DNA of 64,000 nucleotides from SHLQ01 sp033344795 (lineage in GTDB: Bacteria; Actinomycetota; Acidimicrobiia; Acidimicrobiales; SHLQ01). The position numbers and the translations under genes are program-made. Of this stretch, positions 1 through 8,121 are shown piece by piece. Positions within the stretch are counted from its first letter, which is position 1. Every line of letters starts with the position of its first letter. The notes under the pieces are model-generated. The model did not search any database. It saw only the letters and a list, made by a program, of their open reading frames with translations, and had not been told where the DNA came from. The DNA is taken from positions 3,720,001-3,784,000 of the forward strand of contig JAWPMS010000001.1 of assembly GCA_033344795.1 (NCBI GenBank), in the 5' to 3' direction.

Positions 1-103
1 ACGCAGGGGTCGCCCAGTCGTTTCCGGACGGAGCAACGACAATGAGCAACAGCAGAGCCACTTGGGCTACCACGAACATCCACCCGGTCATCTGCCTGTT
101 CAT
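1..103 (-). CDS. Partial membrane protein, isoprenylcysteine methyltransferase-like N-terminus
   Basis: Only the first 34 codons are inside the window; the gene runs off the left edge. The ATG at 103 is preceded by a GTGAGAG-like ribosome site. The peptide begins MNRQMTGWMFVVAQ and continues into one hydrophobic helix ending in PSGNDW. A GW...Q...LLL...PSG pattern is typical of the first helix of the isoprenylcysteine carboxyl methyltransferase / NnrU-like membrane methyltransferases. That assignment is an inference from one helix; any small membrane protein is possible. It is divergent from the pyrophosphatase gene, with about 190 bases between them. Confidence 0.45.
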   Translation of the reverse strand, partial: MNRQMTGWMFVVAQVALLLLIVVAPSGNDWATPA

Positions 104-289
104 TGTCCCAGTCTCTCACCAACGCGTCGTTGTCGTAGCGCTTACTCTGGCTGTCTAGTGCTGGTCGGTCGCAGGCTCACACCCGGGTCGGCATCGCCGA
201 CAGGACAGCATCACGAGCCAGAAGCACCCGATGGCTCGAATGCACGATGACCGAGAAGACAGGCGTTCGAGGACGTCGAGAGGACCGAC

Positions 290-823
290 ATGCGCATCGA
301 CGCCATTGCGACCGGCCAGAACCCGCCAGACGACATCAACGTCATCATCGAAGTCCCGGTTGGTGGTGAACCCATCAAGTACGAGCTCGACAAGGACTCG
401 GGGACACTGTTCGTCGATCGCTTTTTGTACACGCCGATGCGGTATCCCGGCAATTACGGCTTCGTGCCGCATTCACTGTCCGAGGACGGCGATCCAATCG
501 ATGTGCTCGTGTGCAATACGCGTGAGATCGTGCCGGGTGCGGTCATCAACTGTCGCCCAATCGGCGTGCTGGTCATGGAGGACGATGCGGGCCAAGATGA
601 AAAGGTGCTCGCAGTGCCCTCGGACCACGTCTCGAAACGGTATGCGACGGTGGCGAACTACTCCGATCTGCCCACGATCACGACGGATCAGATCCAACAC
701 TTCTTCGAGCACTACAAGGACCTCGAACCAGAGAAGTGGGTGCGCATCAGCCATTGGGGTGACGCGAACGAAGCAAAGCAGATGATCACGGCAGCGATCG
801 AACGAGCGAGGTCGAGCTCCTAG
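290..823 (+). CDS. ppa: Inorganic pyrophosphatase (family I, soluble)
   Basis: This cytoplasmic enzyme hydrolyses pyrophosphate to phosphate and so pulls biosynthetic reactions forward. The 177 residues match the usual length of bacterial family I enzymes. The signature DGDPIDVLV lies at residues 66-74 and supplies the metal-binding aspartates (D66, D71), and the RYPGNYGFVP segment at 51-60 is conserved in the family. AGAGGA ten bases before the ATG is a good ribosome site and fixes the start. It is transcribed alone; its stop is four bases from the end of the convergent PCuAC gene. Confidence 0.96.
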   Translation: MRIDAIATGQNPPDDINVIIEVPVGGEPIKYELDKDSGTLFVDRFLYTPMRYPGNYGFVPHSLSEDGDPIDVLVCNTREIVPGAVINCRPIGVLVMEDDAGQDEKVLAVPSDHVSKRYATVANYSDLPTITTDQIQHFFEHYKDLEPEKWVRISHWGDANEAKQMITAAIERARSSS

Positions 824-1257
824 CGTTGTTCGACGGCCACTTCGGTGACAAACGCTCCCGCACCGGCGAAGGTCATCTCGAGGTCAACGGGTGTCCCCTC
901 AACCAAGGGATCTCGGAGGCCGATGCACATCACGTGAAGCCCCATGGGCTCAAGGACGAGCGAGTCCCCGGGGTCCAGGCGCGTCAAGTCAGCGCTTGCC
1001 GGAGCCATGGTCATCACACCATCTTGCATCGATGACTCATGTATCTCGATTCGTTCGCACGCCCTCGAATAGCCATCCTCGAAGCTGATTGTCACGTCGG
1101 CGTTGTTCGTGATCGTTCCGTAGAACGCAGCGGTCGAGACGTCGGGTGCGGTCGGCCTCGCCCACATGTCGGAGGTGCCGATCGACGCCTCCGTCGAGCT
1201 ACAGCCGATGAGCGCAGCCAGACCGATGGCGAGAACGCTGGGGGAAACTGGTTTCAT
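820..1257 (-). CDS. PCu(A)C-type copper chaperone lipoprotein
   Basis: This is a secreted copper chaperone of the PCuAC (DUF461) family, which delivers Cu(I) to the CuA or CuB site of cytochrome oxidase. The chosen start MKPVSPSV gives a lipoprotein signal peptide ending at Cys19 (LIGCSS); a longer reading to 1317 would only add a basic non-signal tail. The His/Met ligand set is present: an IHESSM segment, MTM and GLHVM, in the spaced order expected for the family. The start overlaps the SCO1 stop by four bases (ATGA), so it is translationally coupled as the last gene of the oxidase-assembly run. It supports the ba3 oxidase encoded upstream. Confidence 0.85.
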   Translation of the reverse strand: MKPVSPSVLAIGLAALIGCSSTEASIGTSDMWARPTAPDVSTAAFYGTITNNADVTISFEDGYSRACERIEIHESSMQDGVMTMAPASADLTRLDPGDSLVLEPMGLHVMCIGLRDPLVEGTPVDLEMTFAGAGAFVTEVAVEQR

Positions 1258-1871
1258 GACTTCAATAGCTCCTTGATGTCTTCTCGTAGTTCTTGGGGAC
1301 GGACGGTTGGCGGCCACACGACACGGAGCGAGCCCGTCTTGTCGATGCCCAACATCGTGGCGGTGTGGTCGACGGTGTAGCCGCTCTCGACGGTCCCGGG
1401 GCCGAGTTCGTAGAACACCCCGTAGCTTGCGGCGACGCGGTCGATCGCTTCGCGTGTACCGGTCGCGCTCGTGAATGTGGGGTCGAAGAACTCGACGTAG
1501 TCCTGCAGCTCTGGTTGTACGTCGCGTTGTGGGTCGACCGTGACCATCACGAGGTTCACCCGTTCTCGGTCCGACGAACTCAGCCCGCCAATCGCCGTCG
1601 ATGCATCGGCCAGAGCAGTTGGGCAGATGTCAGGGCAGTGGGTGAAACCAAAATACAGCAGGGTGACTTCGCCGGCGTTGGCCGACAGGTCGACCGAGGC
1701 GCCGTCTGCGTCCACGAGTTCGCTGAGAGCAGGCGCAGGCGTAGTGTCCTGGAGCACGGTTCCTGCGTACAGGTGCGGCGAGACCGACCCAGCGAGCGTC
1801 CGACCGGCACCGAACAACAACACCGCGATCAGCGGGATCGCAACGAGAAGTTTCATGGAGAGCCCTTTCAT
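1254..1871 (-). CDS. SCO1/SenC family copper chaperone
   Basis: This membrane-anchored thioredoxin-fold protein matures the CuA centre of cytochrome oxidase subunit II. From the ATG at 1871 it is 205 residues: one N-terminal helix (about 7-30), then a periplasmic domain with the CxxxC copper site (HCPDICP, Cys79 and Cys83) and the distal His in the VDHTATML segment. All three copper ligands are present, unlike the neighbouring SCO-like paralog. The start overlaps the preceding stop by four bases. A second ATG at 1856 is possible and would shorten the cytoplasmic end by five residues. Confidence 0.88.
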   Translation of the reverse strand: MKGLSMKLLVAIPLIAVLLFGAGRTLAGSVSPHLYAGTVLQDTTPAPALSELVDADGASVDLSANAGEVTLLYFGFTHCPDICPTALADASTAIGGLSSSDRERVNLVMVTVDPQRDVQPELQDYVEFFDPTFTSATGTREAIDRVAASYGVFYELGPGTVESGYTVDHTATMLGIDKTGSLRVVWPPTVRPQELREDIKELLKS

Positions 1872-2589
1872 GGGTAACACAGGAAGAGGTGGGCGGCTTC
1901 GTATGCGACTGCGGCTGAGCCATCGGCGTACCGGAGCTCAGAGGCCAAGATGTCGATGTGTCGGACGATCTTCTCGCCGTCATCGGCAAGCGTCTGGTAG
2001 CGATAGTCGCCGCGGATGACGCCAGCGCCGTCCACCAGGATGTATCCCGAGTCGAAGCGAATGGAAGCGTCTGAGGGCGCCTCATAGAACCGCCCAAATC
2101 CGGAGCCGACCGTGTTGCGAATGGTCGTGGCGTCACCGCCGACCACGCTCCATCTGGTTCCGTCCGCGCCAGCCCGAGTCGCGACATCGCTGAGTTCAGA
2201 CGTCGTGGGGTCGTCGTCGAGGACGATCGTGACCTGGCGAAACTCGGTGTCCCCGAGATCGATCGCACGAGCGACCTCGTCGCGAATCAATTGCATCGTC
2301 TCGTCGGTTTCGCTGCACGGTTCGCCGCAGTCGATTGATGTGAACGAATAGAGCGTGACCGAGCCGCGGACGGTTTCGCTCGTGAAGCTGTCACCGGACT
2401 GATCGACTAGCGAGTACCCCGGTGCGAGGCGTAGACGAGGCAGGACTTGTATCGGTTCGAGGACTGCGAAAGCGATCGCTGCAGCGATCAACGCAACCAG
2501 ACAACCAGTGAGAACCTTCAGCCATCTGGGGGCAACGAAGTCCGGCGTGCCGGGCCCTTGGTCCCTAGTTGGTTGGTCGGCAGCCTCAT
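1868..2589 (-). CDS. SCO-like thioredoxin-fold membrane protein; apparent frameshift near the N-terminus
   Basis: The protein has one N-terminal membrane helix (from PRWLKVLTG, near 2530, onward) followed by a SCO-like domain. The CxxxC pair is present (CGEPC), but the distal copper-binding His of SCO1 is absent: the equivalent motif reads FDSGYILVD rather than DHT/S. Copper transfer is therefore doubtful and a thiol-redox role is as likely. No usable start codon exists in frame next to the helix. An ATG at 2589 opens a basic leader (MRLPTNQ...) one frame off, and an extra C in the five-base run 2528-2532 would join it to the helix. The same frame also stays open upstream (GTG at 2842 and further), but that region is antisense to a convincing gene. 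The start is unresolved. Confidence 0.6.
2552..2568. promoter_or_regulatory. DosR/DevR-like operator candidate (GGGCC-CTTG-GTCCC)
   Basis: GGGCCCTTGGTCCC followed by TAG. It has the spacing of the DosR box core GGGAC-N4-GTCCC with one mismatch. Its centre (2558.5) lies 44.5 bases upstream of the predicted leaderless start at 2603. It shares TTGGTCCCTA with the box at 8084-8100. Assignment to a DosR-like regulator is inference. Confidence 0.4.
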
Positions 2590-2595
2590 TAGTGT
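2590..2595 (+). promoter_or_regulatory. Predicted -10 box (TAGTGT) for leaderless gene at 2603
   Basis: TAGTGT is followed by seven bases and a TTG start. This fits the TANNNT-6-8-start pattern seen at many genes in this window. Confidence 0.4.
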
Positions 2596-2602
2596 GACGA
2601 TC

Positions 2603-3025
2603 TTGACCATTCGAAAGCTGTTCACCTGGAGCATTGCGATCGCGGCGTTCGGAGCCATGTTGTACACGTGCGCGCTGCCCGGAGTCTTCCCCGCTGACGA
2701 TGACAGCGCTGGCTTCGCTGGGACGTACACCGTGAACGGTGTCGATCCGCTCGGGGTGGACTACTCCGGCACCGTCACGATCGTCGAGACTTCCGTAGCT
2801 TCCGAGTACGAAATCGAGTGGATCGTCACCGGTGTCATTCACCAAGGTCTCGGTCGTCTCAATGGTGACTCGTTCGTGGCTCACTGGTCGACGATCGCGT
2901 CCGGAGGGGGTACCGGCAGTGGCGTCGCGAGCTACACGGTCCAGCCCGACGGTCGCCTCCTTGGGAGCAAGACGATCAGCGGCTTCGACCTTGCCGCAAC
3001 CGAGGAGATCTTCCCCGCTCCTTGA
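2603..3025 (+). CDS. Membrane-anchored protein of unknown function
   Basis: Function not recognised. The protein has a short basic N-terminus, one membrane helix (LFTWSIAIAAFGAML) and a secreted beta-rich domain with alternating pattern (GTYTVNG, YSGTVTIVE, GVASYTV, DGRLLG). Codon use is GC-rich at third positions throughout, so the frame is coding despite the long opposite reading. The TTG at 2603 is chosen because TAGTGT lies seven bases upstream; GTG at 2594 is the alternative and an ATG exists at 2657. It points into the oxidase-assembly cluster, ending 30 bases before the end of the convergent cytochrome c gene, and may sit under the palindrome at 2552. Confidence 0.6.
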   Translation: MTIRKLFTWSIAIAAFGAMLYTCALPGVFPADDDSAGFAGTYTVNGVDPLGVDYSGTVTIVETSVASEYEIEWIVTGVIHQGLGRLNGDSFVAHWSTIASGGGTGSGVASYTVQPDGRLLGSKTISGFDLAATEEIFPAP

Positions 3026-3054
3026 GACCCGGTTCGATGTCTCGTTTCGATACG

Positions 3055-3471
3055 TCACGGTGCCTCTTTCAGATAGGTGACCAGGGCATCCAGCTGCTCG
3101 TCGGACAGGACCTCGCCGTAGTTGCTCGGCATCTTGTCGGGGTCGAACGTGCCGACGATGTGATCGGCAGGTGCGACGATCGAGTGGCGAAGGTACTGGT
3201 CTGCAGTCATTCCCTCGACCCGTTCACCGGCGAGTTCACCAAGCCCTGCCAGGGACGGTCCCACCAGAACGTGGCCGGGTGAGAGCGAATGGCAGGTCAC
3301 GCACCCTGCACTTCCCCCGATGGCCTTCAACGCGAACAGCTCTTCACCGTTCGTGGTCTCGGGCCCGGGGTTGCTGGACCCTGGGGCGGAGCATCCGGCC
3401 GTAGCCGACATCACGAATCCAATCGCGAGAACAAGCGGCCACACGTGGGAGTGCCGATCGAGACGTGTCAC
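3055..3471 (-). CDS. Monohaem cytochrome c lipoprotein
   Basis: This exported electron carrier has a signal peptide with a lipobox at about Cys27 (SATAGCS), the haem c motif CVTCH at residues 57-61 and a likely axial Met114 (DKMPSNYG). The domain GPSLAGL...MTADQYLRHSIV...LDALVTYL is typical of class I cytochromes c and closely resembles the C-terminal domain of the fusion protein next to it, so the two may derive from a duplication. It overlaps the upstream stop by four bases. It may shuttle electrons from the Rieske / cytochrome b complex or the fusion protein to the CuA site of the ba3 oxidase. Confidence 0.88.
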   Translation of the reverse strand: MTRLDRHSHVWPLVLAIGFVMSATAGCSAPGSSNPGPETTNGEELFALKAIGGSAGCVTCHSLSPGHVLVGPSLAGLGELAGERVEGMTADQYLRHSIVAPADHIVGTFDPDKMPSNYGEVLSDEQLDALVTYLKEAP

Positions 3472-5666
3472 GACGAACCCTCATCATTCAGCGTCTGCAA
3501 ATAGACGAGCAGCGCCTCGAGGTCTTCTTCGGTGAGGCGTTCGCGATAGATGGGGAGCATCTGCCCGTCGGGCCAACCGTCGACCACAAACTGGTCAGGG
3601 AGCAGGATCGACTGGCGAAGGTACTGCTCGGCGGTGAGCCCTTCCACACGAGCTCCGGCATCGTCGGCAATGCCGTACAACGAAGGCCCGACGCCATCGC
3701 GTCCGCGCTCTGTGGCGTGGCACACCGAACAACCAGCACCTCGAGAGGTGAAGACTTCGCGACCCTGATCTGCGCCTGGTGGGGGAGGTACATCGGTTGC
3801 GGTGACCACGAATCGTTCTTGGGCCTCGACTTCGATTGCGGCGTCGAACAACGCAACCTTCGTGTTCGTGTCGTCGACGAGCACCACTTCAAGCTGACGG
3901 AGTCCAGGCTCGATGGACCAATCTCCAAACGCCCGGACGTGGCCGTTGTCGCCCGTGAGGGCCAGCCGTTCTCGCGCTTGGCCATCCACCGAGATCTCGA
4001 GCGCCGCAGCGGCGCCCGAGCGTTGACCGATTTCGACGATCTCGGCACCACCGGCATGATCGACGACCACCCGCACCGCCGCTCGTGTCTCGTCGGTTCG
4101 AAACGGTGCGCGTGTGGCGGCGACGACCACCACCACAGAAAGAAGTACCAACAGCGCGGGTGGTGCCAACGATGATCTCTGAGGAGGGCCTTGGTCGAAC
4201 TCAGAGCCAGGAAAGTGCGATACGTGCCGATCTCCGACACCCGTCATCGCCATCGTGACCCGATCGCGATAGCGCCGCGGCGCGTGCGGTGCGCGACTGC
4301 CCGCCATGCGTTCGGCAGCCAATTGGTTTCCGAGACCGAAACGGCAATCGGATGGCGCACAACCGATGAGCTCGACATCGGTTGCACCCCGATCGAGGTA
4401 ACCACGAACCATGTTTGGGGTGAACATCCCCGCACAACTGACGGCGACGGTCGCCACGGAATTGATTGGATCCCTTTCAGGCTCGTGTCGACTGCAGATC
4501 ACCTGGACCTTTCGACCCGTCACGTCGGGCGACGGCGAGGTCCAGCCAGGCAACTCGATGGCGTCGAAGGCGCAGGAACCGACGCAGATCCCGCAGGAGA
4601 CACACTGGCCCGGGTCGAGAAGCGCTACCGAACGTTCACGAAGCTTCCCGGGGGTGTCCACGTGTGTCATCGACAGCGCCTCATATGGGCAATCCTGAAC
4701 GCAGAGCTCACACCCGGTACAGGCGTCTTCGTCGATCACGATCGGGGCTGGATCGGACCGTCGTAGGAGCCACGGGAGTGCCATCACAAGGAGGAAGACA
4801 ACCGTCGCAACGATGACCGCATACCAGCGAAGTTCGGAGAGCAGCGGGGGTAGGAGGAAGAGAACGAATGGATCGAGTGGCATGTCGACCACGAGCTGGT
4901 CTGGTCGCGCCGGACCCAACATGCCGAGCGGCACGGTGAGGGACACGATGAGCAGAGCAACACTCATGAGTGCCGTCCAGTGCATTGGCGGGAACCATGC
5001 TTGGCGAGACCGTCGCAGATGTCGAAACATGAACCAACCGATGACAGCAGTCAGTCCGAGATGAACGAACCACAACGCGAGCAGCATCCCGGAGCCCGAA
5101 CCTGGTGATAGCCCGAGCAGGTGCTCCACCACGAAGCCGTTGCCCACGCCAAGGCTGCCGAGAAGTTGGGCTGTGGCCTCCGATATGGCGGCCGCTCTGC
5201 GGTCCCACACGAGCCAATACCCGGTGACGCCTGCAAGCCACACGAGGCCGAGGGAAGCCACGCCGGAAGCCCACCGCCAACGGCGACGTCTTGCGGTGAA
5301 TCGCTGAGACGAGAGCACGCGCCACGCGTGGACCAACGTGGTAAGGACCAGCGCAGCGGATGAATATCGATGCAGCGCGCGCACCACCCGTTGGATCGCA
5401 TGTGACTCCATGGCGGCGACTGCGTCATAGGAAGCGGCGTGGCCGAACGAGAAGAAGAGCGTGATGTACAGGCCGCTCAGGATCACGACGCCGAGGAGAA
5501 GGACACTGATCGTTCCGGCGTGGGGGAGCGGGTTGAGGTCCTTGACGCCAGCGAACTTTCGTATCGGACGTTCGACGAACGACGTCGCTCGGTCGGCTCC
5601 ATGGAGGGCGCCGGACAGCCGAGTCGCAGAAACATTCCGACTCGAGCTCACCGGCTCTTCGGTCAC
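3468..5666 (-). CDS. Cytochrome b / 2x[4Fe-4S] / MvhD-like / cytochrome c fusion protein
   Basis: A modular membrane redox protein of about 732 residues (numbering below counts one extra N-terminal Val from a GTG at 5669). Residues 50-300 form a cytochrome b core with two His pairs spaced 14 apart (His100/His114 and His203/His217), enough for two b haems. Residues 310-370 carry two [4Fe-4S] motifs (Cys317/320/323/327 and Cys356/359/362/366). Residues 385-460 resemble the MvhD/FlpD electron-transfer domain of methyl-viologen-reducing hydrogenase and heterodisulfide reductase systems (VSCAGMF, IGCAPSDCRFGLGN). A further helix (about 500-518) leads to an exported region and a cytochrome c domain with CSVCH at 647-651. 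The GTG at 5666 overlaps the coxA stop by four bases (GTGA). The electron donor and direction are unknown. Confidence 0.82.
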   Translation of the reverse strand: MTEEPVSSSRNVSATRLSGALHGADRATSFVERPIRKFAGVKDLNPLPHAGTISVLLLGVVILSGLYITLFFSFGHAASYDAVAAMESHAIQRVVRALHRYSSAALVLTTLVHAWRVLSSQRFTARRRRWRWASGVASLGLVWLAGVTGYWLVWDRRAAAISEATAQLLGSLGVGNGFVVEHLLGLSPGSGSGMLLALWFVHLGLTAVIGWFMFRHLRRSRQAWFPPMHWTALMSVALLIVSLTVPLGMLGPARPDQLVVDMPLDPFVLFLLPPLLSELRWYAVIVATVVFLLVMALPWLLRRSDPAPIVIDEDACTGCELCVQDCPYEALSMTHVDTPGKLRERSVALLDPGQCVSCGICVGSCAFDAIELPGWTSPSPDVTGRKVQVICSRHEPERDPINSVATVAVSCAGMFTPNMVRGYLDRGATDVELIGCAPSDCRFGLGNQLAAERMAGSRAPHAPRRYRDRVTMAMTGVGDRHVSHFPGSEFDQGPPQRSSLAPPALLVLLSVVVVVAATRAPFRTDETRAAVRVVVDHAGGAEIVEIGQRSGAAAALEISVDGQARERLALTGDNGHVRAFGDWSIEPGLRQLEVVLVDDTNTKVALFDAAIEVEAQERFVVTATDVPPPPGADQGREVFTSRGAGCSVCHATERGRDGVGPSLYGIADDAGARVEGLTAEQYLRQSILLPDQFVVDGWPDGQMLPIYRERLTEEDLEALLVYLQTLNDEGSS

Positions 5667-7369
5667 CACGGAGTCGAGTCGGGGCCCGGAGCGTTGAGAT
5701 TCATGTTGAGGAGCTGATCAGCGAGCTGGGGCCCATAGGCGATCAGCAAAAGTAGCGCTGCGGCGATCAACCATGGTTTGAACGTGTCAAGCCACACGGG
5801 TGTGAGCTGTGCGCTCCTGATGGGCTCTGCGATTGGGGTGACAGGTACGAGCTCGGCTGCCACTCGTTCCGTGCGCATGGTCTTCACCATCACGACCCCG
5901 TACAGAATGACCGAAACGAGGAGAATGGCCCCGCCGATCGACACCCGGAGCAGATGTCCGTTCCACTCCTCGGGAACGTAGGTCGCGTCTCCCAACGGGG
6001 TCCGGCGGGGGGCTCCCAACAACCCGAGCACGTGCATCGCGTTCGAAAAGACGATCATGCCGACAAACCAGGTCCAGGCCTGCACCAGCGCGGTCCGAGG
6101 ACTCCACAATTGACGACCCGAGAGGTGGGGGACCAGCCAATAGCTGATACCCATGAACGACAGCGTGACTGCACTGGCGACCGTCAGATGGAAATGACCG
6201 GGAACCCACGCCGTGTTGTGGATCACCAGATTGAGGCTGTACGACGCATTCGTCAGTCCGCCGATTCCACCAAACATGAAGAGAATCGCTGCGAGCAACT
6301 GTGCCGCAACGGACGGGTCCATCCACGGGAGGGCTCGAATCCAACCGATCAGCCCCGTACCGCCGTTCTTGCGAGCGCCGTACTCCAGGGACGCAATGAC
6401 GGTGAAGGCGGTGATCATCGACGGGAAGAACACCGAATACGTGAGTGCTGCGTGGATCCACTTCCAGGTCTCGGGGACGCCCGGATCGGTGAACTGGTGA
6501 TGGAACCCCACGGGAACCGACACGATCAGGAACATCCAGAACGCCAGCCGCGCGAGGGAATCGCTGAAGAGCTTTCCTCCCACCTGGGCGGGAAGCATGC
6601 CGTACCACGAGACGTAGGCGGGAAGGAGCCAAAAGTAGACGAGAGGATGCCCGGTGAACCAGAAGTATGTGCGAGCTAGCTCCGGATCCGTGTTGTCGAT
6701 GAGGCCGAGCGACCAAGGCAGCAACATCGTGAGGATCGATGCAGCGACTCCCAAGGTGGCGATTTGCCACATGGCCGCGTTGATGATGCCGCCCAGGGCA
6801 ATGAAGGGCGAACGAACACCGCGGTTGTCCCGGCGCCACGCACGAAGGGTGAGGAAGAAGCCCCAGCCTTCAACCCAACTCCCCACCACCACGAGCGTCA
6901 ACCCGAGATAGAAGGCCCAGCTGGCCTTGAGCGGTGGGTAGAACGTGTAGAGAACGGTTGCCGAGTTGGTGAGGATCGGAATTGCCGTGGTCACCAAGCC
7001 GACGACCATCATCCAGAAGCCGATCTTGTTCAGCCTTGGGTGGCTGAGTGGCCGACCCAGACCCTTCATGGTCGTGAACGCGGTGAAACCGACGATGAAG
7101 AACGTGGTCCACACAAGTGCGTTGAGGACCCCGTGGAGGGTCAGACCTTGGTAATACGACTTGATCAGCGGCTCGAGGTACGGATAGAGGTCGACACCCG
7201 AGAACTGAAAGGACTGCAACGGCCCCATCAGACTGCCGATCATCAGCGCGGTGATGGCCACCGCGAGGTGCCAGCCAACGAACTTCTTCTCTTCTCGCGT
7301 CAGGTCGTACCCGCCAGCGAACCGCGGCTCGTAGTTGGACCCTGAGGTCGGTCGATCGGTCATGCTCAT
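5663..7369 (-). CDS. ba3-type (family B) haem-copper oxidase subunit I
   Basis: This is the catalytic membrane subunit that reduces oxygen to water and conserves energy as a proton gradient. The 568 residues form about 13 helices. Metal ligands are visible: the cross-linked His-Tyr segment GHPLVYFW, the CuB pair HHQFTDPG, and the haem ligands in HNTAWVPGHFH. The sequence follows the b(o/a)3 type (family B) of Thermus ba3 oxidase rather than the mitochondrial A type. It overlaps the subunit II stop by four bases. No subunit III gene is present, consistent with family B oxidases. ATG at 7363 is an alternative start. Confidence 0.94.
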   Translation of the reverse strand: MSMTDRPTSGSNYEPRFAGGYDLTREEKKFVGWHLAVAITALMIGSLMGPLQSFQFSGVDLYPYLEPLIKSYYQGLTLHGVLNALVWTTFFIVGFTAFTTMKGLGRPLSHPRLNKIGFWMMVVGLVTTAIPILTNSATVLYTFYPPLKASWAFYLGLTLVVVGSWVEGWGFFLTLRAWRRDNRGVRSPFIALGGIINAAMWQIATLGVAASILTMLLPWSLGLIDNTDPELARTYFWFTGHPLVYFWLLPAYVSWYGMLPAQVGGKLFSDSLARLAFWMFLIVSVPVGFHHQFTDPGVPETWKWIHAALTYSVFFPSMITAFTVIASLEYGARKNGGTGLIGWIRALPWMDPSVAAQLLAAILFMFGGIGGLTNASYSLNLVIHNTAWVPGHFHLTVASAVTLSFMGISYWLVPHLSGRQLWSPRTALVQAWTWFVGMIVFSNAMHVLGLLGAPRRTPLGDATYVPEEWNGHLLRVSIGGAILLVSVILYGVVMVKTMRTERVAAELVPVTPIAEPIRSAQLTPVWLDTFKPWLIAAALLLLIAYGPQLADQLLNMNLNAPGPDSTPW

Positions 7370-7917
7370 GAGCTCGCTCCATCTCCGGTGCTGTTGACGA
7401 CCTTCACGACGCCAGACATGTTGGCGTGCCCTCTGCCGCAGTATTCATGGCAGATGTAGGGAAACTCGCCGACCTCGTCGAACGTGAAGGTGACCTTCGA
7501 GACCTGTCCGGGGACCACCATCATGTTGATGTTGGTGTCCGTGACTTTGAAGCCATGTTGCAGGTCGGGGCTCGTCACGTAGATGGTGATCTCGGAGTTC
7601 ACCGGGATCTCGATCTCGCGCGGTTCGAAGTTCCACGTCTGCGCGATGACATACGCCTCATATTCACCAGGGCGAATCTCTCGCACACCCGGGTCGGCCC
7701 ACGGGCCGCTCTCCGTCACGATGCGAGGATCAACCTCCTGATCTGCCCCGATGACTTGAATGCCCATGAAGAAGCCTGCGATCGAGACCGTGGTGAAGAA
7801 CACGACGAGGATCAGAACGGAGGCGCGCATCCAATTCCGCTCGTATGGGTCGATGCCCATCGTGAGTTTCGTGTTCGAATCGGGACTTTCTGGCCGCTCG
7901 GTGTCCATGGTCGTCAT
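7366..7917 (-). CDS. Cytochrome c oxidase subunit II (CuA)
   Basis: This subunit receives electrons from cytochrome c at the binuclear CuA site. It has one transmembrane helix (ASVLILVVFFTTVSIAGFF) and a cupredoxin domain with ligands DLQHGF and CHEYCGRGHANM (Cys-x3-Cys-x3-His-x2-Met), all intact. The single helix is typical of ba3 enzymes, in contrast to the two helices of A-type subunit II. The ATG at 7917 is preceded by GAGGAG, a strong ribosome site, and overlaps the stop of the small subunit IIa gene by four bases. The longer frame upstream is the subunit IIa gene read in another phase. Confidence 0.95.
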   Translation of the reverse strand: MTTMDTERPESPDSNTKLTMGIDPYERNWMRASVLILVVFFTTVSIAGFFMGIQVIGADQEVDPRIVTESGPWADPGVREIRPGEYEAYVIAQTWNFEPREIEIPVNSEITIYVTSPDLQHGFKVTDTNINMMVVPGQVSKVTFTFDEVGEFPYICHEYCGRGHANMSGVVKVVNSTGDGASS

Positions 7918-8048
7918 ACGGTGACTCCTCGGCTCAGCAGGATCACGTAGACGGACAGCCAAAGCAGGATGAGGGCACAGACGAACAGGATCAGAATGAA
8001 GATCGTGCCCGTCGGTTTGAAGTGTTCTTGTTCTTGGTCTTCTTGCAC
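7914..8048 (-). CDS. Small cytochrome oxidase subunit IIa (CbaD-like), 44 residues
   Basis: This very short gene starts at GTG 8048 after a GAGG ribosome site and ends in an ATGA overlap with subunit II. The product is an acidic N-terminus (VQEDQEQEHFKPTGT) followed by one hydrophobic helix (about residues 15-39) ending in SRGVTV. Length, topology and position directly before subunit II match subunit IIa of ba3 oxidases, whose single helix replaces the missing first helix of subunit II. It heads the oxidase operon and is divergent from the cytochrome c operon at 8134. Confidence 0.8.
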   Translation of the reverse strand: MQEDQEQEHFKPTGTIFILILFVCALILLWLSVYVILLSRGVTV

Positions 8049-8083
8049 CGACCTCACTCAAGCCGAGGACGGAGAATCGGCAC

Positions 8084-8099
8084 AGGGACGTTGGTCCCT
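8084..8099. promoter_or_regulatory. DosR/DevR-like operator candidate (GGGAC-GTTG-GTCCC)
   Basis: A perfect inverted repeat, AGGGAC-GTTG-GTCCCT, in the 85-base gap between the divergent oxidase and cytochrome c operons. The core has the spacing of the DosR/DevR box (GGGAC-N4-GTCCC). Its centre (8091.5) is 42.5 bases upstream of the predicted leaderless start at 8134, the usual activator position. The binding protein is inferred, not shown. Confidence 0.5.
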
Positions 8100-8121
8100 A
8101 CTGCGCTGACACAGCCCTCCC

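Noticed and set aside
2447..3058. Long minus-strand extension of the SCO-like gene up to 3058
   Set aside because: It is antisense to a plus-strand gene with good third-position GC and a recognisable membrane-anchored domain, and the extension has no protein-like features.
5787..6839. Long minus-strand reading inside the oxidase subunit I region
   Set aside because: It is another frame of the coxA gene, which has all haem and copper ligands in its own frame.
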